DNA from: Palsa-504 sp963806335
Lineage (GTDB): Bacteria; Actinomycetota; Actinomycetes; Streptosporangiales; Streptosporangiaceae
Length of the DNA stretch: 64,000 bases
Assembly: GCA_963806335.1 (NCBI GenBank)
Contig: CAWDXO010000012.1
Coordinates: 620,001-684,000 of the forward strand
Direction of reading: 5' to 3'
Part shown: in pieces, positions 33,630 to 42,523 of the stretch
Numbering within the stretch: the first letter of the stretch is position 1
Layout: every line of letters starts with the position of its first letter
Made by a program: the position numbers and the translations under genes
The notes under the pieces: generated by a model
What the model was told of the DNA's origin: nothing
What the model saw: the letters and a program-made list of their open reading frames with translations, nothing else
The model's database searches: none

Positions 33630-35347
33630 GGGCTGGTCGACAACACCAGTACCGAGGCATCCTCCCCGCCCAGCCCGATCTCGTACCCGGTGGGCACGAG
33701 ATCGGCGAGAGCCGCGTCGACCTGCCCGTTGCCCGGGTTGCGGGCGAAACGCGGGTGCGCCCCGCCGCTGACCTGGAGCCTGAGCCGGTGACCGCGGCCG
33801 AAGCGATGCGCCGTGCCCAGCAGCGACACCCGCACCACGCCGGCCAGCGGGTCCTGCTCGGTGAGCCGGACGATACCGTCGCAGACGTTACGGGAGCGGC
33901 CGCGCGAGTCCACGTCACATAGCCGCACGAACAGGTCGGCGTAGGGGTTGTCCCGCGTCACGGAGATTTCGGCGGTCACGTCGCCGATGACCTCGACCGG
34001 CTGGTCCAGGGCCTCGCTGCTGAAGACCAGGACGTCAAGCCGCCGCTCGATGGGCCGGTTCTCGCGCGCACCGGCGGTCACGGACAGCAGCGCGCCGCCG
34101 ACGGACGGCGTGGGGTCGGCTGGGTCATAGCGGAAGCGCGCTGGCGGGACATCGGGACCGGCCGGTTCCCGCGTGCTCAGCGTGCCGTGCGCGCCGAGGT
34201 ACCAGCGCAGCGACCCCGTGCCGGGCGGCGGCCAGCCGGTGGTCTCCCGCCACTCTCCGGCCCCCTCACCGCCCACCCAGATGCGCACCGAATGATCCGG
34301 CTGGGCCGGCGCGGTTCTGCCGTTGGCCTTGCCCGTGCCTGCGTAGCGGTCGAGCCACGCCAGGCTTTCCACTACCGCGGCGCCGCCCTTCGACACGCTG
34401 TCTATGTGAGTCCACGGACCGACGAGCAGGCGGGTGGGTATGCCCCGGGCGGCGAGCACGCGGTATTGCTCGAGGGTCTGCTCCAGGAAGAGATCGTGCC
34501 AGCCGCCCACGACGAGGGTGGGTACCGTGATGCGTTCGGTCAGGGCCGGCCCGCATTGCAGCGGCGCCCAGAACGGATCGGTCAGCTGCGGATGGTCAAG
34601 CCAGCTCTCGAAGGCGGCCGCCTGGGCGCCAAGCAAGTCGCGGGCACCGACCCTGACGGGCAGCCGGTCGAGCGCCGGGCGCAGCCGCCGGTCGGCGGTG
34701 ACCGACCGCATCAGTCCGCGCAGGGTTCCCGTGGTTTCCTGGTGCGCGATCATGTCGTTCCAGCTGAAGAAGTTGTACAGACCGAACGCGCCGTGGTGGT
34801 AGGCGGACCGGCCGAAGTCATGCGGGCCGACGAACACGACGGCCGCCACCAGCTCGGGCGGCGGGTCCATCGCCAGCGCCCACTGCACGAACCCGAGGTA
34901 GCTGGCGCCGTAGGTCACCAGCCGTCCGTCGAACCAGCCCTGCTCGCGCAGCCAGGCGACGGTGTCCTGGCCGTCGGCGATCTCGTGGCGCATCGGCTCG
35001 AACTCGCCACCGGAACCGAAGGTGCCGCGGCAGCTCTGCAGCAGCACATGGTAGCCGCGTTCGGCCAGGAGCTGCCCGTTCAGCACGGCGAACGGTCCGC
35101 TGCGGCCGTACGGGCAGCGCACGAGCACGGTGGCCGCCGATGCCACGGCGGCCGGTATGTAGTGATCAGCCAGCAAAATCGTGCCGTCCGACATCGGCAC
35201 CTGGATATCACGGTCTACGGTCACCTGGTTCCGCGGCGCCGGCAGCGCCCAGGTCCGCGACAGCATCTTGCTGAGCGCGGTTATGCCCGGGCCCGGCGGT
35301 CGGCCCGTGACGACCTTCTGACCGCTCATCATGCTCTGCTGGCGCAT
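33626..35347 (-). CDS. CocE/NonD-family (peptidase S15-like) hydrolase
   Basis: This alpha/beta hydrolase of the X-Pro dipeptidyl-peptidase S15/CocE class has 573 residues. The N-terminal domain contains MSDGTILLADHYIP, VLVRCPYGR, QSCRGTFGSGGEF, the nucleophile elbow TYGASYLGF and the catalytic His in VGPWTH. The C-terminal jelly-roll (X-Pro C-terminal) domain spans roughly residues 350-573 (RWYLGAHGTLS, PVEVIGDVTAEISV, LRLQVSGGAHPRFARNPG). It is an acyl or amide hydrolase of unknown substrate. No signal peptide is evident. Confidence 0.9.
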   Translation of the reverse strand: MRQQSMMSGQKVVTGRPPGPGITALSKMLSRTWALPAPRNQVTVDRDIQVPMSDGTILLADHYIPAAVASAATVLVRCPYGRSGPFAVLNGQLLAERGYHVLLQSCRGTFGSGGEFEPMRHEIADGQDTVAWLREQGWFDGRLVTYGASYLGFVQWALAMDPPPELVAAVVFVGPHDFGRSAYHHGAFGLYNFFSWNDMIAHQETTGTLRGLMRSVTADRRLRPALDRLPVRVGARDLLGAQAAAFESWLDHPQLTDPFWAPLQCGPALTERITVPTLVVGGWHDLFLEQTLEQYRVLAARGIPTRLLVGPWTHIDSVSKGGAAVVESLAWLDRYAGTGKANGRTAPAQPDHSVRIWVGGEGAGEWRETTGWPPPGTGSLRWYLGAHGTLSTREPAGPDVPPARFRYDPADPTPSVGGALLSVTAGARENRPIERRLDVLVFSSEALDQPVEVIGDVTAEISVTRDNPYADLFVRLCDVDSRGRSRNVCDGIVRLTEQDPLAGVVRVSLLGTAHRFGRGHRLRLQVSGGAHPRFARNPGNGQVDAALADLVPTGYEIGLGGEDASVLVLSTSP

Positions 35348-35460
35348 GACATCGTCCTCTCAGCGACTGGTTTGACATAACCCTCGTGGCTGATCTCGCT
35401 GGCGTCAAGATCGGCGAAGGCCAGGACCTCACGTGGCGAGCCGGCCGTAATCTGGGCGTC

Positions 35461-36156
35461 ATGGCGGAGGTGGAACTTACCCAGGCCGGCGAGGTCCGGC
35501 TGGCTTATCGTGCATCCGGGCCGCCTTCGGCCGCGCCGGTCGTTCTGCTGCATGCTCTGGGTGAGGACAGCGGCGACTGGAACGAGGTGGCCGGGGCCCT
35601 GTCCGGGTCGTGGCATGTCTACGCGGTCGACCTGCGCGGCCATGGCCGCAGCGACTGGCCGGGCACCTACTCCCTGCCGTTGCTGCGCGATGACGTCTTG
35701 CGATTCCTCGACGCGCTCGGCTTGGGCCAGGTCACCCTGATCGGGCATTCCATCGGCGGGGTGGTCGCTTACCTGCTGGCGATGCAGTATCCCGAGCGCG
35801 TGCTGCGGATGGTGCTCGAAGACCCTGCTCCGCCCTGGCCACGGGTGCCACCTACTCCGTCACGGCCGCCGGGACCGCTGTCCTTCGACTGGGCGGTGAC
35901 CACGCTGAGCGTGGAGGCCAGCGATCCTCCGGCGTCCTCCCGTGCGGGACTGTCCGCCATCATCGCTCCGACGCTAGTCGTGGCCGGCGGCCCGGCCAGT
36001 CACGTTGACCAGGACCGCCTCGCCGAGATGGCGGCGCTGATGCCCGGCGGTCAGCTGATCACGATCCCCGCCGGGCACCAGGTGCACGCCACGCAGTCAA
36101 CCAGGTTCATCGCCGCCGTGACCGCGTTTCTCTCCTCGTCCGCCTCGCCTGCCTAG
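35461..36156 (+). CDS. Alpha/beta hydrolase
   Basis: This is a small alpha/beta-fold hydrolase. It shows VVLLHALGEDSGDW, DLRGHGRSDWPG, the nucleophile elbow GHSIGG and a late His in IPAGHQVHA; the acid is probably the Asp before the last strand. It resembles non-haem haloperoxidase-like esterases. The start is unsure: ATG 35461 leads directly into the fold, while an in-frame GTG at 35386 would add 25 residues. Neither has a clear ribosome site. It is divergent from the CocE-type hydrolase. Confidence 0.83.
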   Translation: MAEVELTQAGEVRLAYRASGPPSAAPVVLLHALGEDSGDWNEVAGALSGSWHVYAVDLRGHGRSDWPGTYSLPLLRDDVLRFLDALGLGQVTLIGHSIGGVVAYLLAMQYPERVLRMVLEDPAPPWPRVPPTPSRPPGPLSFDWAVTTLSVEASDPPASSRAGLSAIIAPTLVVAGGPASHVDQDRLAEMAALMPGGQLITIPAGHQVHATQSTRFIAAVTAFLSSSASPA

Positions 36157-37761
36157 TCCGTGCTGGCTGAAGGTGTGCCGGGCGCCGGGCCGGAACCCTG
36201 CGTCGTGCCGTTCTCGGTTTCCGTGCCGCTCACGGTTTCGTGGTCCGGGGTGGTCAGGTGGCCAGCGGACGTCTGCGGTCCGCTGGGCGCCTCGGCGACC
36301 GCGGGTGCGGCGGCCGGAACGGCGGGATTCCAGCCGTAGGCGTAGGGGCCGCGGCCACCCGGGCACCGATCGTGGCGCCTCGTGCGGCGCGAACAACATC
36401 CACGCGCAGGAGACGGCCAGCGCCACCAGGAACCCGCAGTAGATCCAGAAGGCCGGCGTGAGACCGGCATCGATCGTGAGGCCAAGCTGCGTGGCCTGCG
36501 CCGGGGTGAGCCCGAACTGGGTGGGTGAGGTGGTGCCGCCGACCTGGACGAGGGCCGAGATGGCCTGGGCCGCCATCGGGATGGCCGCTCCGGCCAGCAG
36601 CACCGCCCCGTAGCGCACCGGGCGCCACAGCGCGGCGACGATAACCACCGCGGCGAGCGCGACCATCACGGCCACGTTCCCTGCGATCACCAGGCCCGGG
36701 TTGGCGAAAGCGTTGCCTTCAGTAAAGGACTGGGACTGGCCGGCTGCCGTCCGCAGCAGGTAGCTGTCCCATGCCGGGGCGAAAGCGGCGGCCACCCCGA
36801 GCCCGGCCAGCACCAGCATCACGACCGGGCCAAGCTCAGCACCACGCGGCCGCCCGAGAGACCACAGGCGGGCTGGACGGCCCGGCTGGTACTGGGTCCC
36901 GCGCGCTCCGGCGGGCCGGACCAGGAACGCCAGCACGGATCCGGCGGTGCAGGCGAGCCACCCCGCGAGTGCGAGCCACAGGCCCGCACCGCCCACGTGA
37001 GCGCCCCCGGCGATGGCGGTACCCGCATCCGCGAAGAACAGGCCGAACGTGACCGCGCTCATCCCCGTGCCGAGCAGGGCACCCAGCCGCAACCGGGCAC
37101 CGCCGAGCAAGATGAGCACCGCGCTCGCGGTCCAGACTGCGAGGTAGATCGCGTGCGGGACGACCTCGGCGGGCTGCTGAGCCAGGCTTGCCCCGCCGAG
37201 ATAGGCCGGGAAGAAAGCGACGATCCCGAGGATCACGCCGACGGCGAGCAGCGACGCCGCGGCGATGGCACCGGTACTGAGGCTGGCCAGCCGGGCGCGG
37301 CTCGCGCCGAACGGGGCGCTCGCCTGGCCGAACGGGGCGCTCGCCTGGCCGAACGGAGCCTCGCCCGGGCCGAACGGCGTACTTCCCTGGCCAGGTGGGA
37401 CTGTCCGCTCGTCAAGCAGCGCGGTGCCCGTGCTTCCGCCGAGCGGGATCGTGCTTCCGCCTGCCTGGACGGTGCCTTCGGCCTGCGTAACCGTGCTTCC
37501 GCCGAGCGGGACAGAGTTCTCCCCGGCCGGGGCGGAGCTGCGGTCAACGGGCGGGGTACGCCGGCCGGCCGGGACGATCGTGCTGGCTACCTCGATTTCG
37601 GCGAACCTGGCCCACGCGGCGGACCAGCCCGCCGCGGTTTCCGGCCACCACTGCAACGGCTGCGACCGCGAACCTCCCACCGCCCAGATCGCGTAGAAGT
37701 CGCGGCCTCGACCGATCTCGTACGTCGCTCCCCGGTATGTGATGGTCACCTTGTCAAACAC
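36153..37761 (-). pseudogene. Unknown polytopic membrane protein, frameshifted near its C-terminus
   Basis: I do not recognise this family. The N-terminus (VTITYRGATYEIGRGRDFYAIW, LQWWPETAAGW) is a short soluble domain. Next comes a low-complexity segment with repeated GGST and APFGQAS units (residues about 80-150), then about seven hydrophobic helices. In the starting frame the C-terminus becomes an Arg-rich string typical of off-frame reading. The next frame gives a natural Pro/Ala/Thr tail (GPYAYGWNPAVPAAAP, ending at 36153). A single extra G in the GGG at 36358-36363 explains the switch, so a sequencing indel is possible. Confidence 0.7.
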
Positions 37762-38300
37762 GGTCCAACCTTCCTGCTCCTGCTTCGGCGCGCCCCGCCG
37801 TACTCAATCAGAACCTAAGGAGCTGGCCTGGAGGCCGCCTGAACGGTCGCTCAAGCATTCCTGACTCTTCAACGCGCGGATCTGACCTCTCGCGGCCGAT
37901 TCCGGACCGCCGCGATTCCTTTCCGGGCGGCCGGTGGTCTTATGGATAGGGCATGTACCATCCGGGTTTCTGGCTCCCGGATCGAACCGGCTCGATGGAG
38001 CATTGGGCCGGTCAGAACCGGCTCGATGTTCCATCGAGCCGGTCCGGTAGGGCGATCCCGGCCGCAACGTCCGGCAGAAAGCCGGGCTGAACCGTGCGAT
38101 CTTGGGGCGGGGGTGGGTGCTGCTGGTGCGCCCGCTGCGGACAAGGCGCCGGACTGGGCGGGGAAGGTCAGACCGGCGTTCACGAGCCAGCGGTACGGAT
38201 CCGCCGAACCCGTCTACGCGGTGGGCAAGCACGCCCGAATCACTTCGCCGACCGTGAACGTGGCGGCAGGCTGCGTCGCCGGGGTGCTGGACTAGGGTCC
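37762..38300. other. Intergenic region with paired palindrome
   Basis: About 540 bases without a convincing gene. It contains the paired palindrome at 37986-38043. The last 170 bases in one plus frame read GSAEPVYAVGKHARITSP and end in a stop at 38295. That could be a fragment of an old coding region, but I cannot assign it. No promoter or RNA element is evident. Confidence 0.6.
37986..38043. repeat. Paired palindromic repeat, copy 2
   Basis: The right unit (38017-38043) is identical over 27 bases to the unit at 5346-5372: arms ACCGGCTCGATG / CATCGAGCCGGT around TTC. The left unit (37986-38012) is a degenerate form with CATTGGGCCGGT as its right arm. As at the first site, two units are adjacent. 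Confidence 0.9.
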
Positions 38301-39299
38301 ATGGAACTTCTTGTGCTGGGCGGGACGGCGTGGCTGGGACGTGAGGTGGCCCGGCGGGCGATCGGCCGCGGACACTCGGTAACCTGCCTGGCCAGGGGCG
38401 AAAGCGGCGCGGTGGCTGAAGGCGCGGTCCTGGCGGCGGCTGACCGGCGCCAAGACCGCGCTTACGACCAGGTACGCGACCGCGACTGGGACGCGGTGAT
38501 CGAGGTGTCCTGGCAGCCCGGCCTGGTCAGGTCCGCGCTGGCCGCGCTGGCCGAGCGGACCGCGCACTGGACCTACGTCTCGTCCGTGAGCGCCTACGCC
38601 TCACACGAGGCTGTCGGTGCCGGCGAGAGCACGCCCCTGCTCCCCGCGGCCGCAGGTGATGAGGTGGAGGCCGAGCAGTACGGCGAGGCGAAGGTCGCGT
38701 GCGAGCAAGCGGCAGCTGACGCGGCCGGCGACCGGCTGGTGATCGCGCGAGCCGGGCTGATCGGCGGCCCCGGCGATCATTCCGGCCGCTCCGGTTACTG
38801 GGTCGCGCGCGCGGCACGCGACCGGTACGCGCCCATGCTCGTACCGGCCACCCCGGACGTCCCAACGCAGGTGGTCGACGTCCGCGACCTGGCCGGATGG
38901 CTCCTGGCCTGCGCCGAGGCCGGAACTACGGGAACCTACGACGCGGTCGGGCCGGTGGTCCCGTTCGGCACCTGGATCGAGCAGTCCCGTGCGGCGGGCG
39001 AGCATACCGGACCGGTTATCCAGGCGGATCCGGCATGGCTGGCTGAGCAGAAAGTGGCTCCGTGGATGGGCCCGGAATCGCTCCCGATGTGGCTCGCCGA
39101 GCCAGGCTGGGAAGGCTTCTGCGCCCGCAGCGGCGACGCCGCCCGGGCCGCGGGACTGAAGCACCGCCCGCGGCCCGAACTGCTGGCCGACCTGCTGATG
39201 TGGGAACGCGAGCAAGGCCTGAACCGGCCGAGAGGTGCCGGCCTGAGCGCCGAACGTGAGCGTCAGCTGATCGCCGCTCTCCCGCACGGCCCGGCGTAA
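38301..39299 (+). CDS. NAD-dependent epimerase/dehydratase-type extended SDR
   Basis: This Rossmann-fold protein of 332 residues begins MELLVLGGTAWLGREVARRA, with a modified GGTxxLG cofactor motif. It continues with VSSVSAYASHE, YGEAKVACEQAA (Tyr/Lys pair), VIARAGLIGGPGDHSGR and VDVRDLAGWLL. It matches actinobacterial reductases often annotated as NAD-dependent epimerases; the substrate is unknown. The start follows the Rossmann strand directly. An open frame of the convergent EamA transporter runs antisense through its last 700 bases. Confidence 0.87.
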   Translation: MELLVLGGTAWLGREVARRAIGRGHSVTCLARGESGAVAEGAVLAAADRRQDRAYDQVRDRDWDAVIEVSWQPGLVRSALAALAERTAHWTYVSSVSAYASHEAVGAGESTPLLPAAAGDEVEAEQYGEAKVACEQAAADAAGDRLVIARAGLIGGPGDHSGRSGYWVARAARDRYAPMLVPATPDVPTQVVDVRDLAGWLLACAEAGTTGTYDAVGPVVPFGTWIEQSRAAGEHTGPVIQADPAWLAEQKVAPWMGPESLPMWLAEPGWEGFCARSGDAARAAGLKHRPRPELLADLLMWEREQGLNRPRGAGLSAERERQLIAALPHGPA

Positions 39300-40259
39300 C
39301 ACCTGGCGGCCCTCCGGCCGCGGCCGGGACCGGTGAGCAGCTCGATCGTCCTCGCGATCGGCACGCACGGTGAGGATCACGGCCGCGGCAAGGATGGCCG
39401 CGCCGGTGATCCCGGTGCCGCTTAGCCGCTCGCCCAAGGTGAAGGCCGCGAGGATGGCTCCGGTCAGGGGCTCAAGCAGAGCCATCAGGGCGGCCGTGCT
39501 GGCGGCGACGGTACGCAGGCCCCGGAAGTACAGCGTGTAGGCCACGGCGGTCGGGCCGGCGCCCAAGGCGATCAGCAGGCCGAAGGCCGGAACGCCAGGC
39601 CGGAAGCTCAGCCCTCCGATGCTCGCGGCCAGCGGCATCAGGGCCAGCCCGCCGAGGGCGAACCCGAACCCGGTCAGGGTGAGGTCATCCAGCCCGGGCA
39701 CCGGGCTGGAACCCGTCAGGGTGACCGCGGCGAAGCCAGCCGCAGCGAGCACCGCCATACCCGCGCCGGCCAGGACCGCCGTCTCACTAAACCCGGACGG
39801 CAGGCCCACGAGCAGGCCGAGACCGACCAGGGCCAGGCCGGATGCGCCGACCGCGAGCCTGCTGGTGCTACGCCCGGTCACCCGTTCCACGCTGAGCACG
39901 ATGACCGGGGCGGTGCCGATGGTCACCAAGGTGGCCAGCGGTACCGAGGTCAGTGACACGGCGGTGAAGTAACAGGCCTGATACAGGGCGGCCAGCGCGC
40001 CGATCACGGTGATCCGGATCCAGGCCGCCCGGCCCGCCGGCCAGCGCCTGCCGGTCACGATAAGAAACACGACAATTAGCACGCCGCCGACCGTCAGCCG
40101 GAAGGCGGCCACCGAGATCGCGGAAAGGCCCGTCGTCCGCTGCAGCAGGCTGCCGGTCACTCCACCGGTCCCCCACAGCAACCCAGACGTCACGAGGTAC
40201 AGCAGGCCGGTACCTGGCCGGCGGCGGGCAGCCACGGGCACCGTCATCGATACACCCAT
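38601..40259 (-). CDS. EamA/DMT-family transporter with abnormal C-terminal extension
   Basis: This is a ten-helix drug/metabolite-type transporter. The first ~310 residues are typical: LLYLVTSGLLWGTGGVTGSLL, AAFRLTVGGVLIVVFLIV, ACYFTAVSLTSVPLATLV, then the second repeat ending ALMALLEPLTGAILAAFTLGE and ILAAAVILTVRA. After that the frame has no stop and continues about 230 codons antisense to the neighbouring epimerase gene, with composition unlike a protein. The natural stop, near 39300, appears lost by a mutation or indel. ATG 40259 has AGGAG nine bases upstream. Confidence 0.82.
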   Translation of the reverse strand: MGVSMTVPVAARRRPGTGLLYLVTSGLLWGTGGVTGSLLQRTTGLSAISVAAFRLTVGGVLIVVFLIVTGRRWPAGRAAWIRITVIGALAALYQACYFTAVSLTSVPLATLVTIGTAPVIVLSVERVTGRSTSRLAVGASGLALVGLGLLVGLPSGFSETAVLAGAGMAVLAAAGFAAVTLTGSSPVPGLDDLTLTGFGFALGGLALMPLAASIGGLSFRPGVPAFGLLIALGAGPTAVAYTLYFRGLRTVAASTAALMALLEPLTGAILAAFTLGERLSGTGITGAAILAAAVILTVRADREDDRAAHRSRPRPEGRQVLRRAVRESGDQLTLTFGAQAGTSRPVQALLAFPHQQVGQQFGPRAVLQSRGPGGVAAAGAEAFPAWLGEPHRERFRAHPRSHFLLSQPCRIRLDNRSGMLARRTGLLDPGAERDHRPDRVVGSRSSGLGAGQEPSGQVADVDHLRWDVRGGRYEHGRVPVACRARDPVTGAAGMIAGAADQPGSRDHQPVAGRVSCRLLARDLRLAVLLGLHLITCGRGEQGRALAGTDSLV

Positions 40260-40668
40260 AAGGAATCGCTCCTGCGACGAGAAGGAAATGGTCGCGGAAG
40301 CGGGGCGGCACCACACTCACCCACACGGCAAGCACGCGTCGGCACTCACAGATACGCGAGGAAAACGCGCGTCGGCTCAGTCGGCTAGACGCGCGCGGGC
40401 GCTGGCCCCGCTAGGAGCGGGGCGGCGGGGTGATGGGAAAACACCGGTGCACGTTGAGCATGATATCCCGGCCCGCCTGAAAGGGCGGCGGCAGAGCCGG
40501 CCGCGGTCATTGCCCGCCTGGCGCTTGACCGGATTCCCCGGGCTTAGCGACCGGAGCCGCCGCCAGTGGCTGGTCGACGCCCAGCCGCCGGTCGTCTGTT
40601 AACCGGCGACGGCGCCTACGGTCAGGTTCGAGCCGCCCGCGCACTCCAGGCATAGGATCGCCGGTGAG
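40260..40668. other. Intergenic region, no gene seen
   Basis: About 410 bases lie between the divergent EamA and DUF488 genes. A few short cgcgcgtcgg-type direct repeats occur around 40330-40400. I see no convincing coding frame, RNA or operator. Confidence 0.5.
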
Positions 40669-41202
40669 ATGCTGCTAACGTTCGGGCACGGCACGGCCAC
40701 CGCCGAGCAGATGACTGAGTTGCTCAGGGGGGCGGAGGTCGCCGTGCTCGTCGACATCAGGACCGCGCCTGGAAGCCGCAGGCATCCGCATGTGGCCCGC
40801 GCCGAGCTGGAACGCTGGCTGCCGGAGGCCGGGATCTACTACCGCTGGGAAAAGCGGCTAGGAGGATTCAGGAAAACCGGGCCTGACTCACCCGATACAG
40901 CGTGGCGCGAGGATATGTTCCGGGGTTACGCCGCGCACATGCGGACCGCGGATTTCCTGGCCGCGGTGGACGGGGTGCTCGCCCAGGCCAGCGCGGACGC
41001 CACCGCCGTGATGTGCTCCGAGAGCCTGTGGTGGCGCTGCCACCGCCGCCTGCTGGCCGACTTCGTCTCGGTGGTGCGCGATACGCCGGTCCGGCACCTG
41101 CTGCACGACGGGCGCCTCGAAGAGCACCGTCTGTCCCCCGGTCTGCGCCTGCGGGACGACGGCCTGCTCGTCTACGACGCCGGCCAGGCGACCATGCTCT
41201 AG
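40669..41202 (+). CDS. DUF488 family protein
   Basis: This 177-residue protein is from the DUF488 family. It begins LLTFGHGTATAEQMTELL, then VLVDIRTAPGSRRHPH, YYRWEKRLGGFRK, and the conserved CSESLWWRCHRRLLADF, whose Cys, Glu and Cys-His residues are the family hallmark. The molecular function is not established; a nuclease or metal-dependent role has been suggested. It stands alone between divergent and convergent genes. Confidence 0.88.
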   Translation: MLLTFGHGTATAEQMTELLRGAEVAVLVDIRTAPGSRRHPHVARAELERWLPEAGIYYRWEKRLGGFRKTGPDSPDTAWREDMFRGYAAHMRTADFLAAVDGVLAQASADATAVMCSESLWWRCHRRLLADFVSVVRDTPVRHLLHDGRLEEHRLSPGLRLRDDGLLVYDAGQATML

Positions 41203-41240
41203 CCGCCGGTCACCGGCGAACTCCCCTTCGCCCGCGCGGG

Positions 41241-42019
41241 TCACGCCAGGTAGGCGCGGAAACCGCTCGTCTGCCAGTCGGTCCCCCCGGCGGTGATGGC
41301 GAAGGCCTCGTAGCCGTTCAGGCTCTCCACCCAGTCCCGGGCGGCGGAACCCATCGCGAAAGCCGCCGTGGCGTAGGCGTCGGTCAAGGTGAGCCCTGAG
41401 CCGACCACGGTGATGCTGGCCAGGTCGGTGGCGGGCTGCCCGGTATGCGGGTTGACGATATGGGGGCCGCGCTCGGCGATGCCCGAGGTGGCCACGGCGA
41501 AGTCCCGTCCGGTGACCACCAGCGCGAGGGAGCCCGGCCGCAACGGGTCGGCGATCCCGATCCGCCATAGCTGACCGGGACCCCGGTCGCCGACGCACTG
41601 GACGTCACCGCCGCCGTTGACGCTGTGCTCGGCTGAACCCGCGGCGGTCAGCATCGCGGCGGCCCGCTCGATCGCCCAGCCCTTCACGTACCCGGAAGGG
41701 TCGAGCCTGCCGCCGGGCCTGGCGGTGAAGTACCCGCCGCTCAGCGCGCTGATCTCCGCGCAGGCGTCGAGCACCACCGTGAGTTCCGGCACGCAGTCGG
41801 CCAGCGTCACCGACCCGTGGCCGTAGCGGCTGACGTCGCTTGCCTCCCGGTAGGGCGAGAAAGCCGCGTCGACCCAGTGCAGCCAGCGCACCGCCTGGCC
41901 GAGTACCCCTGCCTCGCCGGTTTCCCCGGCGAAGGCGGGTACGTCAAAGGAGACGACGGTGCCCATCACGTGCTCGGCGTGCCTCAACCGCGCCGACCGC
42001 GCCCCCCCCCGCCAGACAT
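41241..42019 (-). pseudogene. apbE: ApbE-type FAD:protein FMN transferase, start separated by a G9 tract
   Basis: This enzyme attaches FMN covalently to a Thr of flavoproteins. The frame shows HVMGTVVSFDV, WVDAAFSPYREASDVSR, DPSGYVKGWAIERAA, SVNGGGDVQCVG, TSGIAERGPHIVNPHTG and ITVVGSGLTLTDAYATAAFAMG, all ApbE landmarks. The likely start, ATG 42019, is nine bases after the FMN-binding gene. It is followed by a run of nine G (42002-42010), and in this frame stops after 11 codons. Ten G would join it to the ApbE frame. Otherwise TTG 41987 must serve. Its substrate is surely the FMN-binding protein upstream. Confidence 0.88.
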
Positions 42020-42028
42020 CCTGAGATC

Positions 42029-42508
42029 TCAGCCGCGATTGTCCAGCGCGCTCTGCAGCGACTGAATGTAGCCTGCGCTGGTGTAGCTCGCCCCGGACAC
42101 GGCGTCGACCTTCGCGGTCTGGGCGGTCAGCGTCTCGCTGATCAGCTTGGGGAAGGCGAACTCGCCGATCTGGATGTCACGGATCGTGTTGGCGGGCTGC
42201 ATGAGGACCGCGACCTTGACGATCTTGCTGTTTCGCATGATCAGCTGGATCTGGACCGGACCGTACGCGGTGTTGGCCACATGGCCGTTTACCGCGGTTT
42301 CAGTGGCGGGAATCTTGCCGGCCAGACTGCCTTGCGGGAACTCCCCCGGCACCGTCGTGGCGGATGAGGACGACGATGACGAGGATGACCCGCCTGTCCC
42401 GGTCGTTGCCGCCACCGCTGAGGGAACGGACGGGAGATGCGATTTGAACGACAGCAGGGCCACGAGACCGGCTACGGTTCCGGCGATGGCCAGGATGACT
42501 CGGCGCAT
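42029..42508 (-). CDS. FMN-binding domain protein, extracytoplasmic
   Basis: This 159-residue protein has an N-terminal membrane anchor or signal segment (VILAIAGTVAGLVALLSF), a Ser-rich linker (nine consecutive Ser), and an FMN-binding domain ending in DAVSGASYTSAGYIQSL. The Thr in SGASYTS is the expected site of covalent FMN attachment by ApbE. It stands between a ferric-reductase-like flavoprotein and apbE in one operon, forming a transmembrane electron-transfer module. Confidence 0.9.
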   Translation of the reverse strand: MRRVILAIAGTVAGLVALLSFKSHLPSVPSAVAATTGTGGSSSSSSSSSATTVPGEFPQGSLAGKIPATETAVNGHVANTAYGPVQIQLIMRNSKIVKVAVLMQPANTIRDIQIGEFAFPKLISETLTAQTAKVDAVSGASYTSAGYIQSLQSALDNRG

Positions 42509-42523
42509 TTTCGGATCCTCCCC

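Noticed and set aside
37942..38295. Plus-strand frame over the paired palindrome
   Set aside because: The first half is translated repeat sequence and no family is recognisable; it may include a gene fragment but is not supported as a CDS.
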